A stretch of DNA of 64,000 nt, taken from Niveispirillum lacus (lineage in GTDB: Bacteria > Pseudomonadota > Alphaproteobacteria > Azospirillales > Azospirillaceae). Below the pieces are notes generated by a model that ran no database searches, was not told the DNA's origin, and was given only the letters and a program-made list of their open reading frames with translations. How positions within the stretch are numbered: the stretch's first letter is position 1; every line of letters begins with the position of its first letter. The position numbers and the translations under genes were made by a program. The DNA lies in the NCBI RefSeq assembly GCF_002251795.1, contig NZ_NOXU01000032.1, positions 558,001 to 622,000 on the forward strand. Direction: 5' to 3'. Of the stretch, positions 30,331-39,288 are shown in pieces.

Positions 30331-31671
30331 TTACACCCGCAGGGCCTTGGTCACATCATCCGCCACGAGGGCAATCCAGCGCACAATGTTCTCCGGCGCG
30401 GTGGCGGCGCGCATGTCCGGTGCCCCCAGGCTCTGGGCCTTGCGATACCATTTGGCGCGCACCGCATAGGGTTCACCCGTCAGGAACTGCAGCGCCCGCT
30501 GTGCAGTGGCGGACAGGACGGGCGGTTCCGATCCTTCGGGGGTCAACCGTACAGGGGCCGAGGCGGCCGGATGCAGCTTCTCCAACCAGGCACGGAAGGC
30601 AGCGGACGGGTTGCGGCAGGGTTCTTTCTGCCGCATGGCCCATTCAGCCCAGCTAAAGATGGCGGCCTGCATGTCCACGTCGGGATATTGGGCCATCAAT
30701 TCCTCAATCACCCCCAGCGATACACGCTGGATCAGGCCCAGCGTGCCCGCCGGGCCGCGCTCGCGGTCGGTGCGGCCATCTTCCAGATCGGGCGTGTCCT
30801 GATCGCGGCCATTGGTTGACGGGGCCGCCCGCCCCACCGGGGCCTTGGCAAATTCGGTGATGCGGGCCGTCGCCACCAACTCGCTGTTCGATTTCTTCTT
30901 CACATCGAACAGCAGTTTCTCCACCTTGCGGCCGCGCCCGTTGGAGCGGATTTCCTGATACGCGATCACCAGACCCGAAAGCTCGTTGATCTCTCCCACG
31001 GCGGGGTCAAGGACCCGACGCTGGAAATGGGCGTAATTGGGCATCTTGTCGGCACAGCCCAGGCTTTCACGGAGATCGTCCAGGCTCACTTCCCAGCGCG
31101 GTTCGCGCAGATTGACCCGCAGGCTGAGCAGTTCATACAGCGCCAGCGAATATTTGGAGGAGAACTGAGCACAGATGGCCAGATGGATGCGGGCCCAGGC
31201 GCCGGGCTTGGCCAGAAGCGGTCGCAGCTTGGGCGGAAATTCCCATTCGGCATAACCCGAACCGCGCGGCAGAGCCCGGAAGGAGAGCAGCGGCGATCCC
31301 CCCTCTTTCAATTGCTGGTCGGCCTCGCTCCAATAGGGGAAACGCACCAATGTCTGCATCAGCCGGTCGAAGGATTGGCGCAGACGCACATTGTTGCTTT
31401 CGGTATCATCACCGATGGCCCGGCGCAGATCGGCGGTGGAGGCCCGGAAGGGCGGCAGCGGCGCTTCCGGATCGGCCAGCTTGTCCCAGCTATAGGCCAG
31501 CAACACATTGAAAAGCTTACGATCCGCGAGTGTCAGGCCATTACCCGTCTCCATCACCTCGATCTGGGTGCGCGGTTTGGGCAGGGTTGGGTCGGTGGAC
31601 AGGTCAAGGACATTGCCTGTAATGCGCGGCCGGACCATGTCCGGTTTGACCGCATTCGCCTGCGCCGCCAT
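30331..31671 (-). CDS. Plasmid/chromid replication initiator protein (Rep_3-like)
   Basis: 446 residues from the ATG at 31671, preceded by GGGGGA at good spacing; the upstream extension lacks family similarity. Winged-helix initiator features: NGLTLADRKLFNVLLAYSWDKL, SSKYSLALYELLSLRVN, WEVSLDDLRESLG and FQRRVLDPAVGEINELSGL, which fit the RepA/RepB initiators of iteron plasmids. The C-terminal third (about 290-446) is a separate helical region. Twelve iterons lie just upstream, as expected for an initiator that binds its own origin and promoter. The family assignment comes from motif pattern only. Confidence 0.85.
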   Translation of the reverse strand: MAAQANAVKPDMVRPRITGNVLDLSTDPTLPKPRTQIEVMETGNGLTLADRKLFNVLLAYSWDKLADPEAPLPPFRASTADLRRAIGDDTESNNVRLRQSFDRLMQTLVRFPYWSEADQQLKEGGSPLLSFRALPRGSGYAEWEFPPKLRPLLAKPGAWARIHLAICAQFSSKYSLALYELLSLRVNLREPRWEVSLDDLRESLGCADKMPNYAHFQRRVLDPAVGEINELSGLVIAYQEIRSNGRGRKVEKLLFDVKKKSNSELVATARITEFAKAPVGRAAPSTNGRDQDTPDLEDGRTDRERGPAGTLGLIQRVSLGVIEELMAQYPDVDMQAAIFSWAEWAMRQKEPCRNPSAAFRAWLEKLHPAASAPVRLTPEGSEPPVLSATAQRALQFLTGEPYAVRAKWYRKAQSLGAPDMRAATAPENIVRWIALVADDVTKALRV

Positions 31672-32330
31672 TGATCCCCCCACGCGCACTGTCTCAGTGC
31701 CAAAGAGCCTGTGAGTCACGTCACTGTGACAGACCATCACCTGCAGGGCACAGGGATCAAGCAGGAATTATCACCCCCGTGCGAGATGGCACAGTGAGGA
31801 CTGGAAATGCCGATTCTGATCCGTGCAATCCGGCACAGAGAGGACGCCAAACCTGATAATGCCCGTGCAATCCGGCACAAGAACGGCCGAAACCGGAGAA
31901 TCGGTAGGATCGGGGGGCCGTGAACACTGGCACAGCAAGGGAATCGCCCCCGTGATATCCGGCACAGGAAGCCCGTAGCACGGCGCCAGGGGGCTGGCCG
32001 AGGTGCCAACCCCGTGCGATCTGTCACAGAAAAGCCGCGAAAAGCCGCACAAATCCTTGATTCTCAACCTTGCTTGAGGGTGGCCCCGTAAGATATGGCA
32101 CAGGATTGAGGGTGTGGGCGTGAGATATGGCCCTGGAAGCCGGACAGATTGGCACAACAAGCCGTCAGAACCGGCACAAGGACTCGTAAGCCATGGCACA
32201 GGAAGCCGTACCCGATGGCACAGGGTCGGGTAACAACACATTGTTATAAAAGGGATAAACGGGTCATGAACAATGAATCCTGAAAGGATAGAATCTAACG
32301 AACAGGGTGGTTGAGGGTAATTTGAGGCAA
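31672..32330. other. Probable replication origin (oriV)
   Basis: The region directly upstream of the initiator gene holds an odd dyad GTCACTGTGAC near the presumed promoter (31721-31731) and twelve iterons. An AT-richer stretch follows (about 32225-32330) with the inverted repeat AACAA-caca-TTGTT (32232-32245) and two copies of AGGGATAAAC, suited to strand opening. I found no perfect DnaA box TTATCCACA. Confidence 0.8.
31777..32223. repeat. Array of twelve 18-bp iterons
   Basis: Copies begin at 31777, 31821, 31863, 31918, 31950, 32012, 32086, 32118, 32140, 32162, 32184 and 32206, all in the same orientation. Working consensus: CCGTGNGATNTGGCACAG. The GGCACA half is most conserved; the copy at 32118 is degenerate (GGCCCT). 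The last five are spaced exactly 22 bp, two helical turns. The earlier copies are 32-74 bp apart. Confidence 0.88.
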
Positions 32331-32388
32331 GGGATAAACAACCAGGCTGGCATCGGTATTCCCCCACACTCCCCACAGGCAAGGCGGT

Positions 32389-32634
32389 CAGGGAACCAGC
32401 CAGATGCACATGGTCACGACCAGCACCTTTGGCAAAGTAAAGCGCAGAACCAGCAGCCGTGGTCAGGGCGGCAACGTGGCCAGTATCCGTCAACCCGACC
32501 ATGCCGGCACTGCGGAAACCGGCTGTCCGCAAACCGCAGCGCACCCTGTCCAAAAGGGCGACCGCGTCTGCGGGTGAAAACTGGGACAGGATGACGGCAA
32601 ATTCCTCGTTACCAGATTGCCCGACACAGTCGGT
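32389..32634 (-). pseudogene. Relic of a GGDEF domain beside the origin
   Basis: The 82-codon frame has no start and is preceded by a TGA at 32635-32637. It reads DCVGQSGNEEFAVILSQFSP, then DAVALLDRVRCGL, and ends with ALYFAKGAGRDHVHLAGSL. This matches the second half of GGDEF domains (GGEEFxxxLP ... ALYxAKxxGRxxV), with the active site degraded to GNEEF. The N-terminal half and sensor are missing. It is probably a decayed diguanylate cyclase gene, not functional. Confidence 0.6.
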
Positions 32635-32792
32635 TCATCGCAACCGCTGGCGCCGCTAACGGCCGAGCGCTCGCCGTCAGCGGTCACCGGCCGCGAAGCG
32701 CTGACGGGTTTTAGCATTCGATGATCCGTCCGGTGTCGAACATGGGGGATCTGTGGACATTGTGGCCCAGGTCCGCGCGGTTTGGGGCAAGA

Positions 32793-34406
32793 TCATGTTC
32801 CGAACTGAATGAAGGGTACTTGCGCGAACAGGCGGCGTTCCGCCCCGCGTGGATCATCCACCATCCGGCACTCGTCGTTCAGTATCAATGTGGGCCGTCG
32901 GGCCAGGTCATAGGGCGCCCAATCCGGCAGCCCAGAATGGTTAGGATTGCCTGTCCGGGCCAGGGCAATGAAGGCATCGGCCAGCCTCGCGGCCATTTGC
33001 CGGGCTTGGGGGCCGTCACCCGTCTGGCTGCCGGGCTGGTCGGTATTGTCGAAGGCCAGCGGGATGTCCAGCGTGTGATGGGCACCCCATTTGCCGCCAT
33101 CGCGCGGTGACCGGAAATCCAGTTGATAGGCCCAGGTGGGCGCTGTGCCTGCTGGTTGTTTCGCCCGGGCCTCCAGTTCCTCCACCGCCCCGCGCCAGGA
33201 TCGGCCGGCGGTGGTCGCGGCAAAAAACACGTCGCTGGCACTGTATTGTGGATAAAGGCGGCGATATTCAGCGATCACCGGTTCCGGGGCGATGTCCACC
33301 CGCATGGCGGGGAACAGCTTATCCGGCAGCGCCTCCCAGGTCAGGGAGAAGGCGCCCGGATCGCCGCCACCGATCAGGCTGCGTGTCTCGTCATGGGTAT
33401 TGCCGATGATCATGGGGATGTCGGCGGACAAGACGGGCGCGTCGGGAAAGAACGGATGGCGGGGCAGGTTGCGCCCGTCCAGAACCGGGCCGGCATAAAC
33501 ACCGCCCGATCCGGCGATGGGATCCACGGCTTTCAACCCGGCCTTCAACCGTTCCACCGGCAGCGACAGCAACGCTTCCGCTCCGGCCCGATCCGCCGAA
33601 AGGTCCAATTGTTTCAATACCGAAACGGCGCGGGCCGTGGCGTTGCGCGGGCCGCCGGCGGTCACCTGCTGCCCGCTCATGGTCGCGACCTTGTGGAACA
33701 GCCCGCGTGCCGCGGGCATGGCCATCAGTGTGGCAATCTTGGCCCCACCGCCCGATTGACCGAACAGCATGACATTGCCAGGGTCACCGCCGAATGCTGC
33801 GATATTATCCCGCACCCATTGCAGGGCCAGGATAAGGTCCAGTTGTCCGGCATTGCCGCTGTCAGCAAACCGTTCATCTTCCATCCCCGCCAGACGCGCC
33901 AGATAGAGATACCCGAATAAATTAAGCCGGTGGTTCAGGGTGACCACCACCACATCGCCGCGCAGCGCCAGCCTGGTACCGTCATAAAGCGGGTCGGACC
34001 CCGACCCGTTGGCATAGGCGCCGCCATGGATATAGACCATGACAGGTCGTTTGGCCCCATCGCTCAAGCCACGCGTCCAGACATTCAGGAACAGACAATC
34101 CTCTGACTGGTTCGCCTCGTTCGAACCCTGGGGGCTGGCATGACCGAAATCGACAGCGTCGACGATCCCCTTCCAGGGGGTGGGTGGCAGGGGGGCTTGA
34201 AACCGGCGGGGGCCGGTGTCGGACCCATAGCGGATACCCTTAAAGACATGGACGCCGCTGAGGGTGCGGCCCCGCACCCGGCCGGCGGCCGTCTTCACCA
34301 CCGGCCCCTTGGCAGGGCTTGCTTGCGCCCCCGATGCCAGAACCAACCCGGACGCCGCCGTCAGCAGCAGCGACCGCCGCGTCACTCCAATCCCCTGCAT
34401 CGCCAT
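32793..34406 (-). CDS. Secreted type-B carboxylesterase
   Basis: 537 residues. The N-terminus has a twin-arginine-like motif ([21 protein letters not shown]), implying export; a second ATG at 34400 is possible. Alpha/beta-hydrolase with [11 protein letters not shown] and oxyanion [10 protein letters not shown]. The nucleophile is in FGQSGGGAK (about residue 212), with acid and His further on ([19 protein letters not shown]). This family cleaves esters of various alcohols, and the substrate here is unknown. It is divergent from a LacI regulator with a LacI-like dyad between them, suggesting inducer-controlled expression. Confidence 0.9.
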   Translation of the reverse strand: MAMQGIGVTRRSLLLTAASGLVLASGAQASPAKGPVVKTAAGRVRGRTLSGVHVFKGIRYGSDTGPRRFQAPLPPTPWKGIVDAVDFGHASPQGSNEANQSEDCLFLNVWTRGLSDGAKRPVMVYIHGGAYANGSGSDPLYDGTRLALRGDVVVVTLNHRLNLFGYLYLARLAGMEDERFADSGNAGQLDLILALQWVRDNIAAFGGDPGNVMLFGQSGGGAKIATLMAMPAARGLFHKVATMSGQQVTAGGPRNATARAVSVLKQLDLSADRAGAEALLSLPVERLKAGLKAVDPIAGSGGVYAGPVLDGRNLPRHPFFPDAPVLSADIPMIIGNTHDETRSLIGGGDPGAFSLTWEALPDKLFPAMRVDIAPEPVIAEYRRLYPQYSASDVFFAATTAGRSWRGAVEELEARAKQPAGTAPTWAYQLDFRSPRDGGKWGAHHTLDIPLAFDNTDQPGSQTGDGPQARQMAARLADAFIALARTGNPNHSGLPDWAPYDLARRPTLILNDECRMVDDPRGAERRLFAQVPFIQFGT

Positions 34407-34459
34407 CCCCTTGCCTGATCCTGGCCGGACTAACGTCGGCCCTGGAGGGCGAGGGTAAT

Positions 34460-34473
34460 TGTCACCGGTGTCA
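34460..34473. promoter_or_regulatory. Candidate LacI-type operator between esterase and regulator
   Basis: TGTCACCGGTGTCA is a dyad with one mismatched pair and a CCGG centre, the form usual for LacI-family sites. It lies 54 bp upstream of the esterase start and about 175 bp upstream of the divergent LacI gene. Confidence 0.5.
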
Positions 34474-34645
34474 CTGACAAGATTTCCCCGCGCTGCGACA
34501 ATCTTCCAGTCAAATTCAGGTCGTCATCGGCCGACAAAACAGGTGTCCCGGCCCTGTCCGGATTGGACAACGTTGTCAGATGCGGCGATCCATGCTAAAC
34601 CCACAATGTACCGGATGTGAAGGTCCGGGCAGGAGGGGGCGTTCC

Positions 34646-35698
34646 TTGACCGATTTTCAGCTTTATGCCGCCAATGACCGGGCACCGGTGCCGGCACGGG
34701 CCGCCACCATCTTCGATGTGGCGCGGCGGGCGGGCGTGTCGACCAAGACCGTGTCGCGCGTGCTGAACAATGAGGGGCGGGTGGCCGAGGACACGCTGGC
34801 ACGGGTACGGGCGGCGGTGGCCGATCTGGATTACCGACCCAATCCCAATGCCCGCTCGCTGGCCGGTCGCCGGTCCTATCTGATCGGTTTGTTTTATGAC
34901 AACCCGTCCAGCAACTATATGGCCGATATCAAGGGCGGGGCCATCCGGCGCTGTCAGGAGAAGGGCTATCACCTGCTCACCGAACCTTGTGAGGCGGATG
35001 ATCCCAATCTGCCCCGCCTGATGGTGAGCGTGGCCACGCGGTTCCGCCTGGATGGGCTGATCCTGACCCCGCCATTGGTGGACCGACAGGATGTTCTGGA
35101 TGCCGTTGCCGCCGCCAATGTGCCCCTGGTGCGTATTGCCCCTCGGACTGATCCGGAACGCACGGCCCATGTATGTATGGATGATCAGGCGGCGGCCCGG
35201 TTGGCGGCGGAGCATCTGGCTGATCTGGGGCATCATCGGCTGGGCATGATCCTGGGCCATCCCGACCATGGTGCCGCCATGCTGCGCCAGCGGGGTTTTC
35301 AGCAGGCGGCGGCGGATCGTGGCCTGACCCTTCTGCCCCATCATATCGTGCCCGGTGATTTCAGTTTCGCCAGCGGCTTTGCGGCGGCCGAACGGCTTTT
35401 GTCGCTGCCCGACCGTCCCACCGCCATTTTTGCCGGCAATGATGATATGGCGGCGGCCACGGTGGCGGCCGCCAACAAGCACGGGCTGCAGGTGCCCCGT
35501 GACCTGTCGGTGGTGGGCTTCGATGACAGCCCCATCGCGCAGGTCATCTGGCCGCCATTGACCACCATCCGGCAGCCCACCATGGCCATGGCGGCGGCGG
35601 CCGTCGACCTGCTGATTGGCGATGGAGAAAGTGAGCCGGTGCGCCAGCTTGATTTTGAACTGATGGTCCGGCAATCGACAGGCCCGCTTCCGGGTTGA
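34646..35698 (+). CDS. LacI-family transcriptional regulator
   Basis: 350 residues from the TTG at 34646, which follows AGGAGG (34631-34636) at ideal spacing. The ATG at 34580 would add 22 residues unlike the family. Helix-turn-helix at about 20-65 (ATIFDVARRAGVSTKTVSRVLN), hinge NPNARSLAGRRSY, and a sensor domain with GFDDSPIAQVIWPPLTTIRQP near the end. Probably controls the divergent esterase, and perhaps sugar genes elsewhere. The effector is unknown. Confidence 0.9.
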   Translation: MTDFQLYAANDRAPVPARAATIFDVARRAGVSTKTVSRVLNNEGRVAEDTLARVRAAVADLDYRPNPNARSLAGRRSYLIGLFYDNPSSNYMADIKGGAIRRCQEKGYHLLTEPCEADDPNLPRLMVSVATRFRLDGLILTPPLVDRQDVLDAVAAANVPLVRIAPRTDPERTAHVCMDDQAAARLAAEHLADLGHHRLGMILGHPDHGAAMLRQRGFQQAAADRGLTLLPHHIVPGDFSFASGFAAAERLLSLPDRPTAIFAGNDDMAAATVAAANKHGLQVPRDLSVVGFDDSPIAQVIWPPLTTIRQPTMAMAAAAVDLLIGDGESEPVRQLDFELMVRQSTGPLPG

Positions 35699-35762
35699 CG
35701 GCGGCGGGATCGGGATGCTGCCATAGGGCCCTTCCTGCCCCGGCATCCTGTTTTGAGCCCCC

Positions 35763-36386
35763 ATGACCAGACCCAACCCCGTTCCCACCCATCTGGATGC
35801 GCCGCGCACCAACCTGCTGATGCGGTCGGGCCGTTGGGTGAACCTTTATGACCCCTCCCCCACAGATATCGTGCTGGAGGATTGGGTGACCGGTGCCTCT
35901 CGCGTGGCCCGCTGGGGCGGACAGACGCGCGGTGACTGTGCCTACAATGTTCTGCAGCATTCGGTGCTGCTGGAACAGGTGCTGGTCACCCTGCTGGCGC
36001 CTGATGCCGGCCCCGCCCTGCGCCGGGCGGCCCTGATGCATGACCTGCATGAAGGCGGGGGGCTGGGTGATGTGGTCACCCCCTATGGCAAGCTGTTCGC
36101 CACGGCGGGGTTGAAGGAGGTGAAGGCGCGGCTGGACCGGGCCTTGTTCCTGGCTGCGGGCCTGCCCTGGCCCTTGTCCCCCGCCGATACTGACCTGATC
36201 AAGAAGGCCGATCGCATCATCGCGGTGTCAGAGGCCATTCAGTTGATGGGCTGGCCGGAAAGGCTGGCCCGCCGCGATATCGGTGCCGGCTATCGCGGCA
36301 AGCTGTGGACCGCCCCGATTGAGGTGGTGGATGAAGCGCAGGCGCGGGCGCTGTGGTGGGAACGCTATCGCAGCCTGACCCCTTGA
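35763..36386 (+). CDS. HD-domain phosphohydrolase
   Basis: 207 residues. The HD motifs are clear: first His in CAYNVLQHSVLLEQ, HD pair in ALMHDLHEGGLG-like sequence (ALMHDLHEGGG), and the last Asp in DLIKKADRIIAVSEA. This is the layout of YfbR-like nucleotidases and other small HD phosphohydrolases. Cytoplasmic, no other domain. It starts 65 bp after the LacI gene on the same strand but is functionally unrelated as far as can be seen. A strong terminator follows. Confidence 0.8.
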   Translation: MTRPNPVPTHLDAPRTNLLMRSGRWVNLYDPSPTDIVLEDWVTGASRVARWGGQTRGDCAYNVLQHSVLLEQVLVTLLAPDAGPALRRAALMHDLHEGGGLGDVVTPYGKLFATAGLKEVKARLDRALFLAAGLPWPLSPADTDLIKKADRIIAVSEAIQLMGWPERLARRDIGAGYRGKLWTAPIEVVDEAQARALWWERYRSLTP

Positions 36387-36391
36387 TTGAA

Positions 36392-36425
36392 AAAGGGCCG
36401 CCCCGATCCCCCGGCGCGGCCCTTT
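36392..36425. terminator. Terminator after the HD-domain gene
   Basis: Ten-bp perfect stem AAAGGGCCGC / GCGGCCCTTT (36392-36401, 36416-36425) whose flanking A and T runs make it usable in both directions. Confidence 0.75.
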
Positions 36426-36449
36426 CCACACGTATACATCCCCGAAGGC

Positions 36450-36540
36450 GAGCGGTTTCCCAGATGGGGGAAACCGCTCCGGCGGCGACTGCCGACGCGC
36501 GGCACGTGCCGCGTAAGCCAAGGCGGCGGATGCCGCCGCC
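36450..36540. repeat. Cluster of three hairpins between convergent genes
   Basis: A 12-bp perfect stem GAGCGGTTTCCC with a 6-nt loop spans 36450-36479. It is followed by the 16-bp palindrome CGCGGCACGTGCCGCG (36498-36513) and GGCGGC-gga-TGCCGCC (36522-36540). With the terminator at 36392 this packs four secondary structures into 150 bp, probably a bidirectional transcription stop. Confidence 0.65.
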
Positions 36541-36565
36541 CGGCGCCTGAGGGAACACAAAAGCT

Positions 36566-38788
36566 TTAGAACTTCGAGGTCAGCTCCACGCCATAGAACG
36601 GGGCCTGGTTGACGATGCCGGTCAGGTTGTTGAAGTCGATGGCGCCTTCCAGCGACTTTTCGTTGGTGATGTTACGACCGAAAATGGCCACGCCCAGCTT
36701 TTCATCATCCGACACGTAACCCAGCTTCAGGCCGCCTTCCAGCTTGCTGTCGGAGTAGAATTCCCGCGACGTGTACAAGAAGAAATTGACCTTGGAGCGG
36801 TAGTTCCAGTCCGTGAAGGCATAGATCTCGCCCCCTTCCACAGGGATGCCGTAGCGCGCGCTGGCAGAGAAGATCCACTTGGGCGCGTTGGGGAAGGAAT
36901 TGCCATCCAACTGGGCAAAGCCGTTCACCACCGGGTCGGTGACGGTGCAGCCACCGCCGCAGACGGGAATGCGCAGCGTGCTGTCCTTGATTTCCGTGTG
37001 ATTGTAGGACAGGCCACCGGTCAGCATCAGGTTTTCAACCGGCAGCAGTTCCAGTTCCGCTTCAAACCCATACCCTTCGCCGCCCTTGGCATTGATCAGG
37101 GTGTTGTTGTTCGACGCGCCACCGACGGCGGTGAACTGCTGATCTTCAATGTCGGTATAGAAGGCGGTGACGTTCAGGCGGGCCTTGCGTTCCCACAGGT
37201 CCGACTTCACGCCAGCTTCATACGACATCAACGTTTCGGCCTTGGCGATGGACAGGGCGTCGCGGTTGATGTTGTTGCCGAAATAGAAAAGCGGCCGGCT
37301 CTGGATCGACGGTGCGCGATAGCCGTTGGCCACGCGGGCGAACAGGTTGACATCATCCGTCGCCTTGTAGGTCAGGCTGAGATCCCAGGTCACCTGCCCG
37401 TCCGACAGCTCGGCGCCGCCGGTGGTGGAGCCAGGTACGCCCGGCATGGTGCGGATGACGGCGAAATCCTTTTCTTCGTCATTGTAACGCAGGCCGCCGG
37501 TCAGCGTGACCTGTTCGGTCAGATCGTAGCTGGCCTGACCGAACAAGGCCCAGGTCTTGGTTTCCTGCTGGCTGTCGGTGAAGATGGCGATGCCGCGCGG
37601 ATCGGCAGCATTGCCATAGGCATAACCGTAGGCGGTCACGTCCTCATTGAAATAGAACAGGCCACCCTGCCACCGGAACCGCTCGCCATCGGCATTAGAC
37701 AGGCGCAGTTCCTGTGTCCATTGCGCATGGTCCGGCACGGCGTCGGCCGTTTCGCTGTCGAACGGCACAAAGCCGGGGCCACGGCCGGCCACGCCGCCAT
37801 CAATATCGCCGCGCGTGTAGACATCCACCGTCTCGAACCCGGTGATGGAGGTCAGCATCACGCCGTCGAAATCATATTCCAGCTTCAGGCTACCGCCCTG
37901 GCTGGACACGGACAGGGCGTTCTGACCGTTCTGGAACACGCTGTTGCGGGAGAAGGTGGAGGACAGGTCGTTGCTGCCCTTCTTGATCGCATTGGCCACA
38001 AACACGCGGGCCGTACCGTCCAGGTCACGGGCATGGACATTGAACAGGGCGGACAGGGGGCCCTTCTCATAGGCCAGCTGCAGGCGGGCCGCGACTTCGT
38101 TATGGCCGCCCGCGGCGTTCTTTTCACCGGTAAAGGTGTTGTCGATGAAATCGTCCTTGCGGTCGTACTTCATCGACAGGCGGGCCGACAGGATGCCGTC
38201 GACCAGGGCGCCACCGATCGCGCCTTCGGCGCCGATCGTGTTCTTGGAGCCATAGCTGGCGGTCAGATACCCTTCAGTTTCCTGTGTCGGCTTCTTGGAG
38301 ATGAAGCTGACAGTGCCGGCCGGCGTGTTGCGGCCGAACAAAGTGCCCTGCGGCCCGCGCAGCACTTCCACCCGTTCCACGTCGAACAGCGGGAAACCGC
38401 GCAGCATCGGGTTTTCCTGTACCACCTCGTCGATCACCAGCCCCACGGGCTGGGTGGAGGTCAGGTCGAAATCGCTGTTGCCCAGGCCGCGGATATAGAA
38501 GCGCGGGAAAGTGCGGGAGAAGGTGGACTCCACATACAGGCTGGGCACCTGCGCCGACAAGGCCAACAGGTCAACACCGCCCGACATCACAGCATCCAGC
38601 TTTTCCGGGGCCACGGTACCAACGGAGATCGGCACCTGCTGCTGGTTTTCCGCGCGCTTGGTCGCGGTGACGATGATTTCGTCCAGTACGGCCTGGGCCT
38701 GCACGGTGGCCGGGGCGGCCACGGACAGGGCCATAAGGCTGGCGGCGCCGGCCAGCAGACGGGTGAATGACGGATTGCCTGTACGCAT
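36566..38788 (-). CDS. TonB-dependent outer-membrane receptor
   Basis: 740 residues. Signal peptide ending at AAPATVQAQA, a TonB-box-like DEIIVTATKR, then a plug domain (about 45-165) with YIRGLGNSDFD and VERVEVLRGPQGTLFGRNTPAG. A 22-strand-type barrel follows and ends with the signature VELTSKF. Imports a scarce ligand using TonB energy. The substrate is unknown: the closest family pattern is the broad siderophore/carbohydrate group. The start is well supported by the signal peptide. It is followed by hairpins and convergent with the HD gene. Confidence 0.93.
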   Translation of the reverse strand: MRTGNPSFTRLLAGAASLMALSVAAPATVQAQAVLDEIIVTATKRAENQQQVPISVGTVAPEKLDAVMSGGVDLLALSAQVPSLYVESTFSRTFPRFYIRGLGNSDFDLTSTQPVGLVIDEVVQENPMLRGFPLFDVERVEVLRGPQGTLFGRNTPAGTVSFISKKPTQETEGYLTASYGSKNTIGAEGAIGGALVDGILSARLSMKYDRKDDFIDNTFTGEKNAAGGHNEVAARLQLAYEKGPLSALFNVHARDLDGTARVFVANAIKKGSNDLSSTFSRNSVFQNGQNALSVSSQGGSLKLEYDFDGVMLTSITGFETVDVYTRGDIDGGVAGRGPGFVPFDSETADAVPDHAQWTQELRLSNADGERFRWQGGLFYFNEDVTAYGYAYGNAADPRGIAIFTDSQQETKTWALFGQASYDLTEQVTLTGGLRYNDEEKDFAVIRTMPGVPGSTTGGAELSDGQVTWDLSLTYKATDDVNLFARVANGYRAPSIQSRPLFYFGNNINRDALSIAKAETLMSYEAGVKSDLWERKARLNVTAFYTDIEDQQFTAVGGASNNNTLINAKGGEGYGFEAELELLPVENLMLTGGLSYNHTEIKDSTLRIPVCGGGCTVTDPVVNGFAQLDGNSFPNAPKWIFSASARYGIPVEGGEIYAFTDWNYRSKVNFFLYTSREFYSDSKLEGGLKLGYVSDDEKLGVAIFGRNITNEKSLEGAIDFNNLTGIVNQAPFYGVELTSKF

Positions 38789-39288
38789 TATTGAATGCCC
38801 CCTTCAGAGCCTTAGATGCGGCGGGTCATGCCGCCTGCGTCGATTCCGTTGCAAAAGCGTCGTCCCTTCCCTGTCTTGGCACGAGAGACGTTCGCCCATC
38901 TTCACATAGAAATACCCGTCCGGGTCTGTCCATGTTTGTTGCGACACAGCATGGAGAGGGTTGCCGACGCTTTCAAGATGGCGCGCAGGGGGGTGTGTGA
39001 CGTTGCTATGACGGTGATGCAGTTTGACCACACAAAGGAAGTAAAGGCTGGAATGTTACAGTAATGTGACATCTGCCCACGCGGGATGTTGCACTGCGCT
39101 TGATTGGGCGGATGAGGGCCGCGTTGGCAATGGTATCTACCGCTGCCAGAGCCGCCGTAAATGAACAGCCCAGCGATAAAATTGGCGCTATGCATGGTGT
39201 CTCCGGGCCTGATATGGGCTATCCCGTCAATTTCTGAAGACGTGGTAAACACGGCCAGACAACCTTGTCCGAAAGGGAGGACACGCGC
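38789..39288. other. Intergenic region between receptor and antiporter
   Basis: 500 bp with divergent promoters expected. An imperfect 20-bp dyad, ATGTTACAGTAATGTGACAT (39053-39072), is the only site I noticed. A 116-codon minus-strand frame is not gene-like in composition. Confidence 0.4.

Noticed and set aside
31777-32223. CRISPR array
   Set aside because: The repeats are degenerate, only 18 bp long, with 4-bp gaps or irregular gaps and no cas genes. They fit iterons.
31771-32553. A 260-codon minus-strand frame with a plausible start
   Set aside because: It runs through the iteron array. Only its first part (the GGDEF relic) is protein-like, and the remainder encodes the repeats.
36998-38770. 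A 590-codon plus-strand frame
   Set aside because: Antisense of the TonB-dependent receptor at 36566-38788, with no recognisable protein family.
38902-39252. A 116-codon minus-strand frame upstream of the receptor
   Set aside because: No family resemblance and no ribosome site. It is probably part of the promoter region.
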